Source: Martinezella rhizogenes
Lineage (GTDB): Bacteria; Pseudomonadota; Alphaproteobacteria; Rhizobiales; Rhizobiaceae
Assembly (NCBI RefSeq): GCF_000799715.1
Contig: NZ_JUHG01000013.1
Coordinates: 186,001 to 250,000 of the forward strand
DNA: 64,000 nucleotides
Direction of reading: 5' to 3'
This document shows positions 17,903 to 27,501 of the stretch, one piece after another. Each line of letters starts with the position of its first letter. The stretch's first letter is position 1. Made by a program: the position numbers and the translations under genes. Under the pieces are notes generated by a model, which did not search any database, was not told where the DNA came from, and saw only the letters and a program-made list of their open reading frames with translations.

Positions 17903-18868
17903 ATGCAGACGGCCCCGTCCTCAAGGCAGGATATGGACAGCATTCCGGTCATAGATATCTCGCCTTTCATTCATCAGACCGCCGGCAGCGATGCCGTAGT
18001 CAAGGCGATCGAGGCCGCCTGCCGCGAAACCGGCTTCTTCCTGATCACCGGACATGGCGTCTCCACGGAGGCAACCGCGCAGCTTTACAATCTTGCCCGA
18101 GATTTCTTCGATGAACCGCAGGAGTGGAAGAAGCAACAAGGCCGGGGAACCTCGCTAAAGGGGGGCGTCGCTTTCTCCCCCATCGCGGACGAGGCGCTGA
18201 GCGCCACGCTTGGGATCAAGACGCCGGGTGACTACAAGGAAAGCCTGAATTTCGGGCCGCGCCTTCCGGGTGACGTCTGGCCTACGGTACCACAGGGATT
18301 GCAGGCGGCCTTCAACGCCTATTTTGCCGAGATGGAGACGCTCGCTGGGCATTTGCGACGCGCATTTTGCCGGGCGATCGGGCTTGCGCCCGATTACTTC
18401 GAGCCGGCCTTTGCAGACCACCTTTCAGCACTCCGCGTCATCAACTATCCGGAACAACAGGAAAGCCCGCTGCCCGGCCAGTTGCGCGCAGGCGTCCATA
18501 CCGATTACGGCTTCATGACCATTCTGCGCTCGGAGGCATCTCCGGGAGGGCTTCAGGTCCGTAGGCGCGACGGCGAATGGCTGGATGCGCCGAACGTCGA
18601 AGGCGCCTATGTCGTCAATATCGCCGACGCCTTCATGCGCTGGACCAATGACGAATGGCTGTCGACGCCGCATCGGGTTGCCAATCCGCCCGGCCACTTC
18701 AAAGGAACGACACGGCGTCAATCCATTCCCTTCTTTGTCAATCCATCGAAAGAGACGCTCATCGAATGCCTGCCGCCTTTTGCGGCAAAGGCGCCGGCGA
18801 AATACACGCCGATTACCTATGGAGACTATATCGCGCTGAAGACAAGCCAGGCCTTCAGCAAGTCCTGA
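17903..18868 (+). CDS. 2-oxoglutarate/Fe(II)-type oxygenase (isopenicillin N synthase family)
   Basis: A 321-residue member of the isopenicillin N synthase-like non-haem iron family: an N-terminal DIOX_N domain (IPVIDISPFI, ETGFFLITGHGV) and a C-terminal 2OG-FeII domain. The iron ligands are visible as HTDYGFMTIL (His-x-Asp, near residue 197) and the distal His in LSTPHRVANP, with the 2-oxoglutarate-binding RQSIPFF motif (Arg-x-Ser). It lies in the operon after the enoyl-CoA hydratase and before a polyamine-type transporter. It probably hydroxylates or demethylates the imported compound or a product. Confidence 0.87.
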   Translation: MQTAPSSRQDMDSIPVIDISPFIHQTAGSDAVVKAIEAACRETGFFLITGHGVSTEATAQLYNLARDFFDEPQEWKKQQGRGTSLKGGVAFSPIADEALSATLGIKTPGDYKESLNFGPRLPGDVWPTVPQGLQAAFNAYFAEMETLAGHLRRAFCRAIGLAPDYFEPAFADHLSALRVINYPEQQESPLPGQLRAGVHTDYGFMTILRSEASPGGLQVRRRDGEWLDAPNVEGAYVVNIADAFMRWTNDEWLSTPHRVANPPGHFKGTTRRQSIPFFVNPSKETLIECLPPFAAKAPAKYTPITYGDYIALKTSQAFSKS

Positions 18869-18936
18869 GCGCAGAAGCGAAACATCGCCTGCCGCACCAG
18901 CACCCACTGACACGCAGTATAACAAGGGGAACCCAG

Positions 18937-19974
18937 ATGATGAACATGAACAGGCGGCAGCTTCTTGCCGGAATGGGCGGCCTTGCCGCAGCAAGCATGA
19001 TCAACCTTCCCGCGCGCGCGCAAAGCAAGACGCTCGTCGTGCCAACGCTCGGCGGTGCCTGGGAGCAATTCTGGCGCTCCACACTTGCACCGGCATTTAC
19101 GGCAAAGAGCGGTGCCGCGGTGACACTCGATGCCGGCAACGGCCGTGTCTGGAGCGCCAACCTGCGGGCGGCGGGCGCTGAAAATCCTCCCTATTCGATC
19201 CTGATGACCAACGAGGCCTTCGCCTCCAGCCTGCGCAAGGAAGGCTTCTTCGAGAAGCTCGATCTGACGAAACTGTCGAACTACAACGACCTCTACCCCC
19301 TTGCGAAGAAGACGGATGGTTGGGGCGCCGTGGCGATGGTCTCGCCGATCGGCATCGCCTACCGCACCGATATGGTCAAAACCCCGCCGAAGGGATGGAA
19401 GGACCTTTGGGAAAACCCGGAATTCAAGGGTCGCATCGGCCTCTACAACTTCGCCAACACGGCCGGCAAGATGGAGCTGATGCTGGCATCGAAGATCTTC
19501 GGCAAGGATCAATACGACATCGATGCCGGCTTCAAGGCGCTGGAAAAGCTCGGGCCGGTCATACAGGCGGACTTCAACCTGTCAACGGGCCTTGCAGCCG
19601 GCGAATTCGTGGTTGCGCCCTTCGACTTCGGCGAAGTGGCGCGCCTGCGCTCACAGGGGCTGCCGATCGATGTCGTCGTTCCCGAAGAGGGCATGCTGAT
19701 GTTCGACCAGACGCTGAATATTCTTGCCCACGCCCCGGAAAAGGAACTCGCCTACCAATATGCCGACTTCCTGCTCTCGCCGGAGGGACAGATACCGCTC
19801 ATGAAGCAATTCTTCGTCTCACCCACCAATTCCAAGGTGGTGGTCCCGGCCGATCTGCAAAAGGATGTGCCGATCTCGGGCGAGGCGATGGACAAGATCC
19901 TGACATGGGATTGGAATTTCATGAACCAAAAGCAGGCCGAGTTCTCGGAGAGCTGGGCAAAGGTCATGCGCTAG
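18937..19974 (+). CDS. PotD-type ABC transporter substrate-binding protein
   Basis: A 345-residue periplasmic binding protein of the spermidine/putrescine (family 1/8) type with a twin-arginine-like leader (MNRRQLLAGMGGLAAASMI, cleavage after about residue 29, PARAQ). The mature part begins KTLVVPTLGGAWEQFW. The start at 18937 has AAGGGGA; a longer in-frame reading has no ribosome binding site and overlaps the upstream gene. It is followed by the ATPase and two permeases, giving a complete importer. Confidence 0.9.
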   Translation: MMNMNRRQLLAGMGGLAAASMINLPARAQSKTLVVPTLGGAWEQFWRSTLAPAFTAKSGAAVTLDAGNGRVWSANLRAAGAENPPYSILMTNEAFASSLRKEGFFEKLDLTKLSNYNDLYPLAKKTDGWGAVAMVSPIGIAYRTDMVKTPPKGWKDLWENPEFKGRIGLYNFANTAGKMELMLASKIFGKDQYDIDAGFKALEKLGPVIQADFNLSTGLAAGEFVVAPFDFGEVARLRSQGLPIDVVVPEEGMLMFDQTLNILAHAPEKELAYQYADFLLSPEGQIPLMKQFFVSPTNSKVVVPADLQKDVPISGEAMDKILTWDWNFMNQKQAEFSESWAKVMR

Positions 19975-20088
19975 ACGCGCCCTGATGATCCCCTCGCTAT
20001 ATGCCGGCCCGCCTCTATGCGGTCCGGCTGCTTTCTCGATATGGTGGCACGAACGTGATCGCCGCCGGCAGAATTTGGAAGATCGATC

Positions 20089-21153
20089 ATGACAGAGGTG
20101 AGCATCGAAGCGCTGACCAAGCACTATGGGGCGTCTCTTGCGGTCAACGGCATTTCCGTGAAAATCGCCGACGGGGAGTTTATCTCCCTTCTTGGCCCTT
20201 CCGGCTGTGGCAAGACAACCACGCTGAAAATGATCGCCGGCTTCGAGGACGCTACATCAGGTGCGATCCGTTTTGATGGACAGGACGTCGTGCATGTGCC
20301 TGCCGAAAAACGCGACATTGGCATGGTTTTCCAGAACTACGCCCTGTTTCCGCATATGACCGTCGCGCAGAACCTGGCGTTCGGACTGGAGATGCGCCGC
20401 AGACCGAAGCGCGAGATCGCCGAGCGCACGGCGCGTGTTCTCGACATGGTGCAGCTCTCCGGCTATGCCGACCGCTATCCGCGCCAGCTTTCCGGCGGAC
20501 AACAACAACGTGTCGCGCTTGCCCGAGCGCTGGTGATCGAACCTCGAATTCTCCTTCTCGACGAACCGCTTGCCAACCTCGACGCCAAGCTGCGCGAAGA
20601 GATGCGCGTCTTTATCCGCGACCTTCAAAAACGTGTTGGCATCACCACCGTTTACGTGACCCACGATCAGGCCGAGGCTATGACCATGTCGGATCGTGTC
20701 GTGGTCATGTTTGGCGGGCAGATCGCCCAGTATGGCGCACCAGCCGATATCTACGATCGGCCGGCGAGCCTCGAAGTCGCGCAATTCGTGGGACAGGTCA
20801 ACATCCTGTCGGGCCGGCTACTATCGACGGAAGCGAACGATATCTCGATCATCGATACCGCGCTCGGCACGGTCAGGATAGGCAATGCTCCGAAGTCGCC
20901 CGATGGAGCCGTGACGCTGGTATTGCGTCCCGAGGCCGTCGAGTTGTTTCCGGAAAGCGCGGGACAAACAGGCACCCCGGCCACTGTCACTGCGAGCTAT
21001 TATTCGGGCAGCCTGATTGACTACCGTTTGGCACTCGACAGCGGAGACACAATCAGCGTTCAGACTTTCCCCCGCAGCCGCTTCTCTCCGGGCGACCGTG
21101 TCACAGTCAAGGTCGATGGCGATCGCTTCTGGGCGCTCGGAGCTGCCGTATGA
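20089..21153 (+). CDS. PotA-type ABC transporter ATP-binding protein
   Basis: A 354-residue ATPase of the spermidine/putrescine (PotA) class: Walker [29 protein letters not shown], signature [19 protein letters not shown], Walker [26 protein letters not shown], and a C-terminal TOBE regulatory domain from about residue 270. It lies 114 bases after the binding-protein gene and overlaps the permease by four bases. Confidence 0.95.
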   Translation: MTEVSIEALTKHYGASLAVNGISVKIADGEFISLLGPSGCGKTTTLKMIAGFEDATSGAIRFDGQDVVHVPAEKRDIGMVFQNYALFPHMTVAQNLAFGLEMRRRPKREIAERTARVLDMVQLSGYADRYPRQLSGGQQQRVALARALVIEPRILLLDEPLANLDAKLREEMRVFIRDLQKRVGITTVYVTHDQAEAMTMSDRVVVMFGGQIAQYGAPADIYDRPASLEVAQFVGQVNILSGRLLSTEANDISIIDTALGTVRIGNAPKSPDGAVTLVLRPEAVELFPESAGQTGTPATVTASYYSGSLIDYRLALDSGDTISVQTFPRSRFSPGDRVTVKVDGDRFWALGAAV

Positions 21154-22007
21154 GCCTTCGAGCGAAATCTCTGAAGCCCTTTGCCCTGATCGCCCCGGCT
21201 GTTCTGCTACTCGGCGTCTTCCTGGTATTGCCATATATCAACATCGTGATCATGAGCCTGCGCAATCCGGGGAGCGGCACGCCCTATGCGCCCGGCTTCA
21301 CCCTGGGGAACTATCTGAGACTCTTTGCCGACAGCTTTTACCTGGAGCAGACCGCAAACACGTTGATGATCGGTTTCATCACCACCTTTATCTGCCTTGT
21401 TCTCGGCTTCCCCGTCGCATGGCAGCTTGCGAAGACCCAGATGCGTTTTCGTGGCCTGGCCTATGGCCTCGTGCTCTCGCCGCTTCTCGTCGGCATCGTC
21501 ATTCGCAGCTATGGCTGGACGATCCTGCTCGGCAATAACGGCATGATAAACCGCACCCTGATCGGCTTGGGCCTGATCGATCGCCCGCTCGGCCTGATGT
21601 ACAACTCTCTTGGGATCGTGATCGCCCTGGTGCATGTCTTCCTGCCCTTCATGATCCTGCCGCTCATGAGCGCGCTGCAAGGGATAGACCCGTCGATCGA
21701 GACGGCTGCCCGTTCGCTCGGAGCCGGGCGCATCATCGCTTTCCGGAGAATTGTTCTGCCGCTGGCCATGCCAGGCATACAGGCCGGCTGCATACTGGTC
21801 TTTGTCCTGTCGCTCAGCGCCTATGTTACGCCGTCCTTGATCGGTGGCCTGCGCGTAAAGACGATGGCGGTCAGTGTGGTCGACGCGCTTATCGACACGT
21901 TTCAATGGCCCTTCGGCTCGGCCATGGCGCTGATGCTGTCTTTGACAGGGGCGATCATGGTGTTGCTGTTTGCAAGGCTCACCCGCATGAAATGGAAGGC
22001 GAACTGA
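21150..22007 (+). CDS. PotB-type ABC transporter permease
   Basis: A 285-residue inner-membrane permease with about six hydrophobic segments and the EAA loop as IETAARSLGAGRIIAFRRIVLP near residue 190. It is coupled to the ATPase (four-base overlap) and to the second permease (single-base stop/start overlap). Together with 22007-22789 it forms the heterodimeric channel of the PotABCD-like importer. Confidence 0.94.
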   Translation: MSLRAKSLKPFALIAPAVLLLGVFLVLPYINIVIMSLRNPGSGTPYAPGFTLGNYLRLFADSFYLEQTANTLMIGFITTFICLVLGFPVAWQLAKTQMRFRGLAYGLVLSPLLVGIVIRSYGWTILLGNNGMINRTLIGLGLIDRPLGLMYNSLGIVIALVHVFLPFMILPLMSALQGIDPSIETAARSLGAGRIIAFRRIVLPLAMPGIQAGCILVFVLSLSAYVTPSLIGGLRVKTMAVSVVDALIDTFQWPFGSAMALMLSLTGAIMVLLFARLTRMKWKAN

Positions 22008-22789
22008 TGTCCAGGCACCTCCTCACCGGCTATTGCCTGCTGATCTACGCCTTTCTGCTGCTGCCGATCCTCGTGGTCGTCGGCGCCTCCTTCAACGCCG
22101 GTGCCTTCCTGACGTTCCCGCCGCAGGGACTTTCATTTCGCTGGTACGTGGTGTTCTTCCACAATGAGGTCTTCCTCAGTGCCATCAAGACATCGCTCTG
22201 GGTAGCCGCGGTCTCGACGGTGATTTCCTCGATCATCGGCACGATGGCGGCAATTTTCTATGTCCAGCATGCCGGACGCTGGAAGGAAAGCATCCGGCTC
22301 GCCATGCTCTTGCCGCTGCTGCTGCCGGAAGTGCTGACGGCCATCTCACTGTTGTTCTTCGTCTATTCGATCGGCATGGGCACACGAACGATCGCCGCGA
22401 TGATCATAGGCCATTGCCTCATTACCCTTCCCTTCGTCTTCATCAACGTTTCGGCGGCCATGGAGTCCTACGACCCCGCCTGGAGCCTGGCGGCCAAGAG
22501 CCTCGGCGCGGGACCACTGACGCGGTTTCGTCGCATCATGCTGCCACTGATCAAGCCCGGCGTGATCGGCGGATGCCTGTTCGCCTTCATCATATCCTTC
22601 GACACGTTCACCATATCCTTCATGCTGAAGAACGTGGGGACCGCCACGCTTCCAATCCAGCTCTACGACTATCTGCGCACGAACTTCACCCCCGAGGCCG
22701 CCGCCGTATCGACGGTCTCGATCGTGCTCACCTTGTTCGTTGTTATCTTGTCGGAGAAAGTGCTGGGCCTTCGCATTCACCGCTTCTGA
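22007..22789 (+). CDS. PotC-type ABC transporter permease
   Basis: A 260-residue permease with an N-terminal membrane segment (LLTGYCLLIYAFLLLPILVV) and an EAA loop DPAWSLAAKSLGAGPLTRF near residue 160. The start ATG at 22007 shares a base with the previous stop codon; a longer in-frame reading from 21905 would overlap the upstream permease by 100 bases and is less likely. It is the last gene of the plus-strand operon that starts at 12033. Confidence 0.93.
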   Translation: MSRHLLTGYCLLIYAFLLLPILVVVGASFNAGAFLTFPPQGLSFRWYVVFFHNEVFLSAIKTSLWVAAVSTVISSIIGTMAAIFYVQHAGRWKESIRLAMLLPLLLPEVLTAISLLFFVYSIGMGTRTIAAMIIGHCLITLPFVFINVSAAMESYDPAWSLAAKSLGAGPLTRFRRIMLPLIKPGVIGGCLFAFIISFDTFTISFMLKNVGTATLPIQLYDYLRTNFTPEAAAVSTVSIVLTLFVVILSEKVLGLRIHRF

Positions 22790-22827
22790 TGTTCATGTCG
22801 AGGCGGAACCGGCGGTGCATTCGCCTC

Positions 22828-24231
22828 TTACTCCGCGGCCTCCGGCCTGGTCAGCGCCCGGCGGCAGGCCTCGATCGAAGCCAGTTCGATGCTGGCATAG
22901 TGATCGAATTCGTTGAGCACGCTCGTCCCGAGATCGGCCTCGAAATGCAGCTGATTGGGGCTGGCGGCAAACTCATGCTGGGCATCGTCGCCGAGATTCG
23001 ACTGGAAGATACCCGCCGCACTCACCGGCAGGAAGTCCTCGTAGACGATAGGATCGAACTGCACCAAACCATCGGCGATCCACTGCTCGAGATCCTCACC
23101 GGTCAGGCTGCCGGCCTTCCGGCCCTTTTCCGTCAGCGAATAGCTGAAATAACCGAGTTCCTCGGTGCGGATCGCCTCCCAATTGTCCGGGAAGGTTTCG
23201 AAGGCTTTGGCGAGCGCCGCCTCGTATTCCTTGGCGTTCGAACCATCAGCAGCCGGCCGAACGATCCCGCGGGAATCGGTTAGGAGCGCGTCATAGAGCG
23301 CCCGGCCCTTGGGGGTCAGCGCGATGCCGCGCTGCTCGATCTCGCCGAAGCGGGCTGTGTGCGAGCCGGCCTGCCAGGAGCCATCCTCCGCACGAAAGGA
23401 CACCGGCTCTTCAAGCGCCTTGAACGAGGTCTGGCGCAACAGGATCGGGCATTGGCGAGTCGGCGGCCCCTCGACCACCGCCTTCGGCACGATGCCATGC
23501 GCCGGCATGCGGGCCTGGACGAGATCGATGTCAAGCGTGCGCGGCGTCAGGTGATTGATATGCGGCCCCTTGAAGGAGACGACATCGGCGATCAGACGGT
23601 GAGCATCGTGCAGGCGGTGATAAAGCTCGGCGCTGACGTTGGCGCGATCATGCCAACGAAAGGTTTCGAGAACTTCGGAAACGAACCTGTCGGCATCGCC
23701 TGCTGCAAGCCCTCCATCTTTCTCAGCCTTTTCAGCGAGCGCGATTGCACCTTCCGTGAAGATCTTCCGGCGGGCAAGGACGGCCTCCGCCTCGGCGCGC
23801 AGCCTCTCGTCCGCGATCAGATCGAGCCGGAGAAGCGATGTGAAGACACGGAAGGGATTGCGCTTGAGGGCCGCGTCGCCGACGGGGCGAAAAGCAGTCG
23901 AATGCACCGGCACACCCGCCGTCGACAGATCGTAATAGCCGACCGGATACATGCCCATCACGGCAAAAATCCGCCGCATCATCGCAAGCTCGGCGGCGGT
24001 GCCGAGACGGATGGCGCCATGCCGCTCCTCAGAGATCCGCGCCAGCGAGTCCGTTTCGTCGAGTCGTTCCTGAAACTTGGGGTTCGCGGCCAGCGTTTCC
24101 GCATTGACCTCCGACACCAGTTCCATCAGCGCGCCATAGGCGGGAACTTCCTTGCGATACATGTCCGACATGGCGGCGGAGAATGCGTGGCGAATTTCAT
24201 CGGGGGAAACATGCAACGTGGTCACGGGCAT
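22828..24231 (-). CDS. hglS: 2-oxoadipate dioxygenase/decarboxylase (HglS, DUF1338 family)
   Basis: A 467-residue protein of the DUF1338/YdcJ family, whose characterised member HglS converts 2-oxoadipate to D-2-hydroxyglutarate in lysine catabolism using Fe(II) and O2. The metal ligands are in place: His71 with Arg75 in ERHGAIRLG, His227 in GPHINHLTPR, and Glu297 in RFGEIEQRG. The substrate-binding Val-Ser pair is in LPVSAAG. The length is typical. It is divergent from a LysR regulator and convergent with the PotABCD-like operon, whose upstream FAD dehydrogenase could oxidise the D-2-hydroxyglutarate product; that link is inference. Confidence 0.85.
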   Translation of the reverse strand: MPVTTLHVSPDEIRHAFSAAMSDMYRKEVPAYGALMELVSEVNAETLAANPKFQERLDETDSLARISEERHGAIRLGTAAELAMMRRIFAVMGMYPVGYYDLSTAGVPVHSTAFRPVGDAALKRNPFRVFTSLLRLDLIADERLRAEAEAVLARRKIFTEGAIALAEKAEKDGGLAAGDADRFVSEVLETFRWHDRANVSAELYHRLHDAHRLIADVVSFKGPHINHLTPRTLDIDLVQARMPAHGIVPKAVVEGPPTRQCPILLRQTSFKALEEPVSFRAEDGSWQAGSHTARFGEIEQRGIALTPKGRALYDALLTDSRGIVRPAADGSNAKEYEAALAKAFETFPDNWEAIRTEELGYFSYSLTEKGRKAGSLTGEDLEQWIADGLVQFDPIVYEDFLPVSAAGIFQSNLGDDAQHEFAASPNQLHFEADLGTSVLNEFDHYASIELASIEACRRALTRPEAAE

Positions 24232-24333
24232 TCTTTCTTGCGAGCGAGTTCATTCCTTTTTCGCACAATATTGCTTGTTGGAATGGTTGTCCCATGACAT
24301 TCTTGGCTGAGTTGATGCGTTTTGAGAATGAAT

Positions 24334-25245
24334 ATGCGCCGCAGCCTGGTTCCGGATATCGCCAATCTTCAGGCTTTCGAGTGTGCCGCACGGCATGGCA
24401 ATTTCACCCGGGCGGCTGAAGAGCTGAACCTCACCCAAAGTGCCGTCAGCCGGCAGATCCATGCGCTGGAAGAACAAACCGGGCTACTGCTCTTCGAGCG
24501 TGTGCGCCGGCGCGTCATTCTTTCCGAGCCAGGAAAACGCCTGCTATCCGAGGTGCAGCGCCTGCTTGCTCAATCGGAACAGCTGATGATGCGGGCAGTC
24601 GCCTCGGCGGACAAGGACGAGTCGCTCAACATCGCAACGCTTCCGACCTTCGGCGCACGCTGGCTGATGCCGCGCCTGCCCGATTTTCTGGCCAGCCATC
24701 CCTCGCTGGCATTGACGGTGGGTTCGCGGTCAGAGCCCTTCGATTTCGACCAGGAGGATTTCGACCTCGCTATCCATTACGGCCAGCCGAGCTGGGCAAA
24801 GGCGACATCGACCTTCCTCTACAGCGAACTCGTGCTGCCAGTTGCAAGCCGGAAAGTGGTCGCAAGATTGCAAGCGCAAACGCCGGCGGATCTTGCCGAC
24901 GCGCCGCTGCTCCATCTTACCACCCGCCCACGCCTCTGGTCGCAATGGCTGGAAGCGAATGGGGTGACGACGGACAATGGCTTTCGCGGCAACCGCTTCG
25001 ATCAGTTTTCAATGATCATCGGCGCGGCCCTCGCCAACATGGGGGTCGCACTCCTTCCCTCCCACCTGATTGAGGAGGAGGTTCGCGCGGACGCGCTCGT
25101 GCCGGTCTTCGATCTGCCGATGGCCACCGAGTTCAGCTATTATGTCGTGCTGCCCGAAGGCCGCCAGAGCAACGGAGTGGCGAACGCCTTCAAGGATTGG
25201 CTAATCAGCCAAGCCAACACTGCTACAGAAGCGCTTACAGGTTAA
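24334..25245 (+). CDS. LysR-family transcriptional regulator
   Basis: A 303-residue regulator similar to the GcvA group: N-terminal HTH with LQAFECAARHGNFTRAAEEL and LTQSAVSRQIHALEEQ, then a two-lobe effector domain (LNIATLPTFGARWLMPRLPDF). The ATG at 24334 sits six bases after GAGA; ATG 24328 and TTG 24322 are alternatives. It is divergent from hglS across 102 bases, the classical arrangement for a LysR activator of the neighbouring gene. Confidence 0.9.
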   Translation: MRRSLVPDIANLQAFECAARHGNFTRAAEELNLTQSAVSRQIHALEEQTGLLLFERVRRRVILSEPGKRLLSEVQRLLAQSEQLMMRAVASADKDESLNIATLPTFGARWLMPRLPDFLASHPSLALTVGSRSEPFDFDQEDFDLAIHYGQPSWAKATSTFLYSELVLPVASRKVVARLQAQTPADLADAPLLHLTTRPRLWSQWLEANGVTTDNGFRGNRFDQFSMIIGAALANMGVALLPSHLIEEEVRADALVPVFDLPMATEFSYYVVLPEGRQSNGVANAFKDWLISQANTATEALTG

Positions 25246-25258
25246 ACAGAACTCCCGA

Positions 25259-26248
25259 TCAAACAGCCTTGCGACGCGGCGAGCGGGCCATCAGCCGGGC
25301 ATAGGCGATTGCCGAAAGCATGTTCACATGATTGGCCTTGCCGGTTCCGGCAATGTCAAACGCCGTGCCATGATCGACGGATACGCGATCGATCGGCAGT
25401 CCCAGCGACACGTTGACGGCGGTCTCGAAGGCGACGAGCTTGATCGGGATATGGCCCTGATCGTGATACTGCGCGATGACGAGGTCGAAGGCGCCATTAT
25501 AGGCGCGCGCAAACACGGTATCGGCCGAAATCGGACCGACGACATCGATCCCCTTCGCCTGCGCCTGCTCGACGGCCGGCGCCAGGAATTCCATATCCTC
25601 GGTGCCGAACAGGCCGTTTTCGCCACAATGCGGATTGAGCCCGGCAACAGCGATGCGCGCCGTCTTGCCGAGCCGCAGGAAGTGATTATGTCCGGCCTCG
25701 ATGGTCGCCAGTACGCGCTCCGTTTTCGCCCGCTCGATCGCTCCCTTGAGAGAGACATGGGTCGAAACGTGAATGGTGTTCAGCCGTTCCGAGGCCAGCA
25801 GCATGAACGAACTCTTCGAACCCGTCAGATGCGCCAGCAAGCCGGTATGACCATCGAAATGATGCCCGGCGAGGTTCATCGCTTCCTTGTTGATCGGTGC
25901 CGTGACGATGACGTCGGCAGCACCCGACATGGCAAGATCGACGGCGCGGCTGATATAGCGCACCGAGGCGTCGCCGGCGACCGGACTGACCTTGCCGATC
26001 TCGGGTAAAGGCGCGCCGAGCGCCACCTCGTCGACCGCAATCCTGCCAGAGCCGGCGGCATCCGCAGCTGCGAATACCAGCCCGGTCGCGGCGACACGAT
26101 CGGCGCGCTCAAGCGCTTCGATATTGCCGACGATCACGAAATCACGGCGTTCGTCCTCCGGCATCGCGGCCAACGCCTTGACGATCACTTCCGGGCCGAC
26201 GCCCGCGGGATCACCCAGAGTCACCGCGACTTTCGCATTCCTGTCCAT
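25259..26248 (-). CDS. pdxA2: PdxA2-type 4-phospho-acid-sugar dehydrogenase
   Basis: A 329-residue protein of the PdxA family: [13 protein letters not shown] at the N-terminus, metal-binding [13 protein letters not shown], and [12 protein letters not shown] plus [11 protein letters not shown] towards the C-terminus. The context (DUF1537 kinase, lyase and alcohol dehydrogenase nearby) points to PdxA2, which oxidises 4-phospho-D-threonate or 4-phospho-D-erythronate to DHAP and CO2, rather than to vitamin B6 synthesis. The start at 26248 has AAGGGA at nine bases; the ATG at 26257 is too close to it. It is the last gene of the minus-strand half of the island. Confidence 0.88.
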   Translation of the reverse strand: MDRNAKVAVTLGDPAGVGPEVIVKALAAMPEDERRDFVIVGNIEALERADRVAATGLVFAAADAAGSGRIAVDEVALGAPLPEIGKVSPVAGDASVRYISRAVDLAMSGAADVIVTAPINKEAMNLAGHHFDGHTGLLAHLTGSKSSFMLLASERLNTIHVSTHVSLKGAIERAKTERVLATIEAGHNHFLRLGKTARIAVAGLNPHCGENGLFGTEDMEFLAPAVEQAQAKGIDVVGPISADTVFARAYNGAFDLVIAQYHDQGHIPIKLVAFETAVNVSLGLPIDRVSVDHGTAFDIAGTGKANHVNMLSAIAYARLMARSPRRKAV

Positions 26249-26273
26249 CAGTCCCATTCCCTTTCGGCGGCGC

Positions 26274-27407
26274 TCAGAAGGCGGCTTCGTAGATCGAGCG
26301 AATATCAGCGCGCGACAGATCACGCGGATTATTATCGAGCAGACGACGGATGGCAAAGGCATCGTCCGCCATGGCGTCGAGATCGCTTTTCGGGACGCCG
26401 AGGCCGGAGAGCGTCATGTCTATGCCAAGCTCGGCACAGAAGGCGTAGGCGGCATCAAAGACCGACTGGATGCTATCCGATGTTCCGCGACCGAGCGCAT
26501 CCATGACGACCCTCGTCTTCTCCGGAACGGACGGCGTGTTGAAGGCGAGCACATGCGGAAAGATCAACGCGTTCGCGGCACCATGAGCAACGTGCCAGCG
26601 TGTGCCGAGCGGATAGGCCAGCGCATGACCGCCGGCGGTATTGACCGGGCCGAGACAGAAGCCGCCATAGAGAGACGCGAGCGACAGACCGGCGCGCGCC
26701 TCGGCATCGGAACCGTCCCTGACTGCCCGCGCCAGATATTTGCCGACGAGCCGGGTCCCCTCGATCGCGTAGAGATCGACCATCGGATGCGCCTTGCGGT
26801 TGGTAAAGGCCTCGACGCAATGAGCCATGGCATCGACGCCGGTTGCAGCCGTTATGCGCGGTGGCACCGTAAAGGTCAGCGCCGGATCGATGACGGCGAT
26901 GTCAGCGAGCATATGCAGGCTTTCGACGGCAAGCTTGGCCTTCGTGTTGGGGTCGGTGACCAGCGCGCGAATGCCGGCCTCGCTGCCGGTGCCGGAGGTC
27001 GTCGGCACCTGCGCCAGCGCGACGCGACGCGGGCCTTTGACCTTGTTCGGACCGACAACCTCCCGCAGGGTCTGCGACGTACCGGTGAGAACCGCCGCGA
27101 GTTTGGCGAGATCCATGGCGCTGCCGCCACCGAACCCCACCACGAGATCGGCATCGGCCGCATTTGCCGCCGCAAGAACCTTGTCGAGATTGGTGGTGTC
27201 CGGCTCCGGCGCTACATCGGCGAAGATCGTAACATCACCTTTCAAGGCGAGAGCATCGACACGCTTCGCATTGAACGCATCGGAGATAACGAGAATGCGG
27301 CCATAGCCTTTTTCGCGCGCCCATTTGCCGAGGCGCTCCGCCGTCCCCACACCGAACTCGATCAGATGCGGCCGGACGATTGTAATAGGCGAATCCAAGC
27401 TGACCAC
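26274..27407 (-). CDS. Iron-containing alcohol dehydrogenase
   Basis: A 377-residue group III alcohol dehydrogenase: NAD-binding [11 protein letters not shown] near residue 97, TTSGTGSE near residue 140, and the iron-site histidines in the [18 protein letters not shown] segment with DAMAHCVEA upstream. Relatives act on lactaldehyde, 1,3-propanediol, hydroxybutyrate or maleylacetate-type substrates. It lies between the sialidase-like gene and pdxA2 and probably interconverts an aldehyde and an alcohol in the same pathway. Confidence 0.9.
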   Translation of the reverse strand: MVSLDSPITIVRPHLIEFGVGTAERLGKWAREKGYGRILVISDAFNAKRVDALALKGDVTIFADVAPEPDTTNLDKVLAAANAADADLVVGFGGGSAMDLAKLAAVLTGTSQTLREVVGPNKVKGPRRVALAQVPTTSGTGSEAGIRALVTDPNTKAKLAVESLHMLADIAVIDPALTFTVPPRITAATGVDAMAHCVEAFTNRKAHPMVDLYAIEGTRLVGKYLARAVRDGSDAEARAGLSLASLYGGFCLGPVNTAGGHALAYPLGTRWHVAHGAANALIFPHVLAFNTPSVPEKTRVVMDALGRGTSDSIQSVFDAAYAFCAELGIDMTLSGLGVPKSDLDAMADDAFAIRRLLDNNPRDLSRADIRSIYEAAF

Positions 27408-27424
27408 CGGACTGCTCCTCCCTG

Positions 27425-27442
27425 TGAATGCCGCGGCATTCA
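27425..27442. repeat. 18-bp perfect palindrome
   Basis: TGAATGCCGCGGCATTCA is a perfect 18-base palindrome 18 bases upstream of the alcohol dehydrogenase start on the minus strand. It could be an operator or a short RNA hairpin, but the centre leaves no loop, so a protein-binding site is more plausible. Confidence 0.45.
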
Positions 27443-27462
27443 GCTATCACGCAGATGTAAAT

Positions 27463-27473
27463 TTGTTATACAA
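27463..27473. promoter_or_regulatory. FadR-type GntR operator candidate
   Basis: TTGTTATACAA matches the FadR-subfamily pattern TNGTNNNACNA exactly. It sits 56 bases upstream of the alcohol dehydrogenase start, inside the minus-strand half of the catabolic island. The FadR-type GntR at 36592 is the natural candidate regulator. A short match can occur by chance. Confidence 0.45.
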
Positions 27474-27501
27474 TGTGGCTTTGCTTGGCAAGCGCCAGCT
27501 C

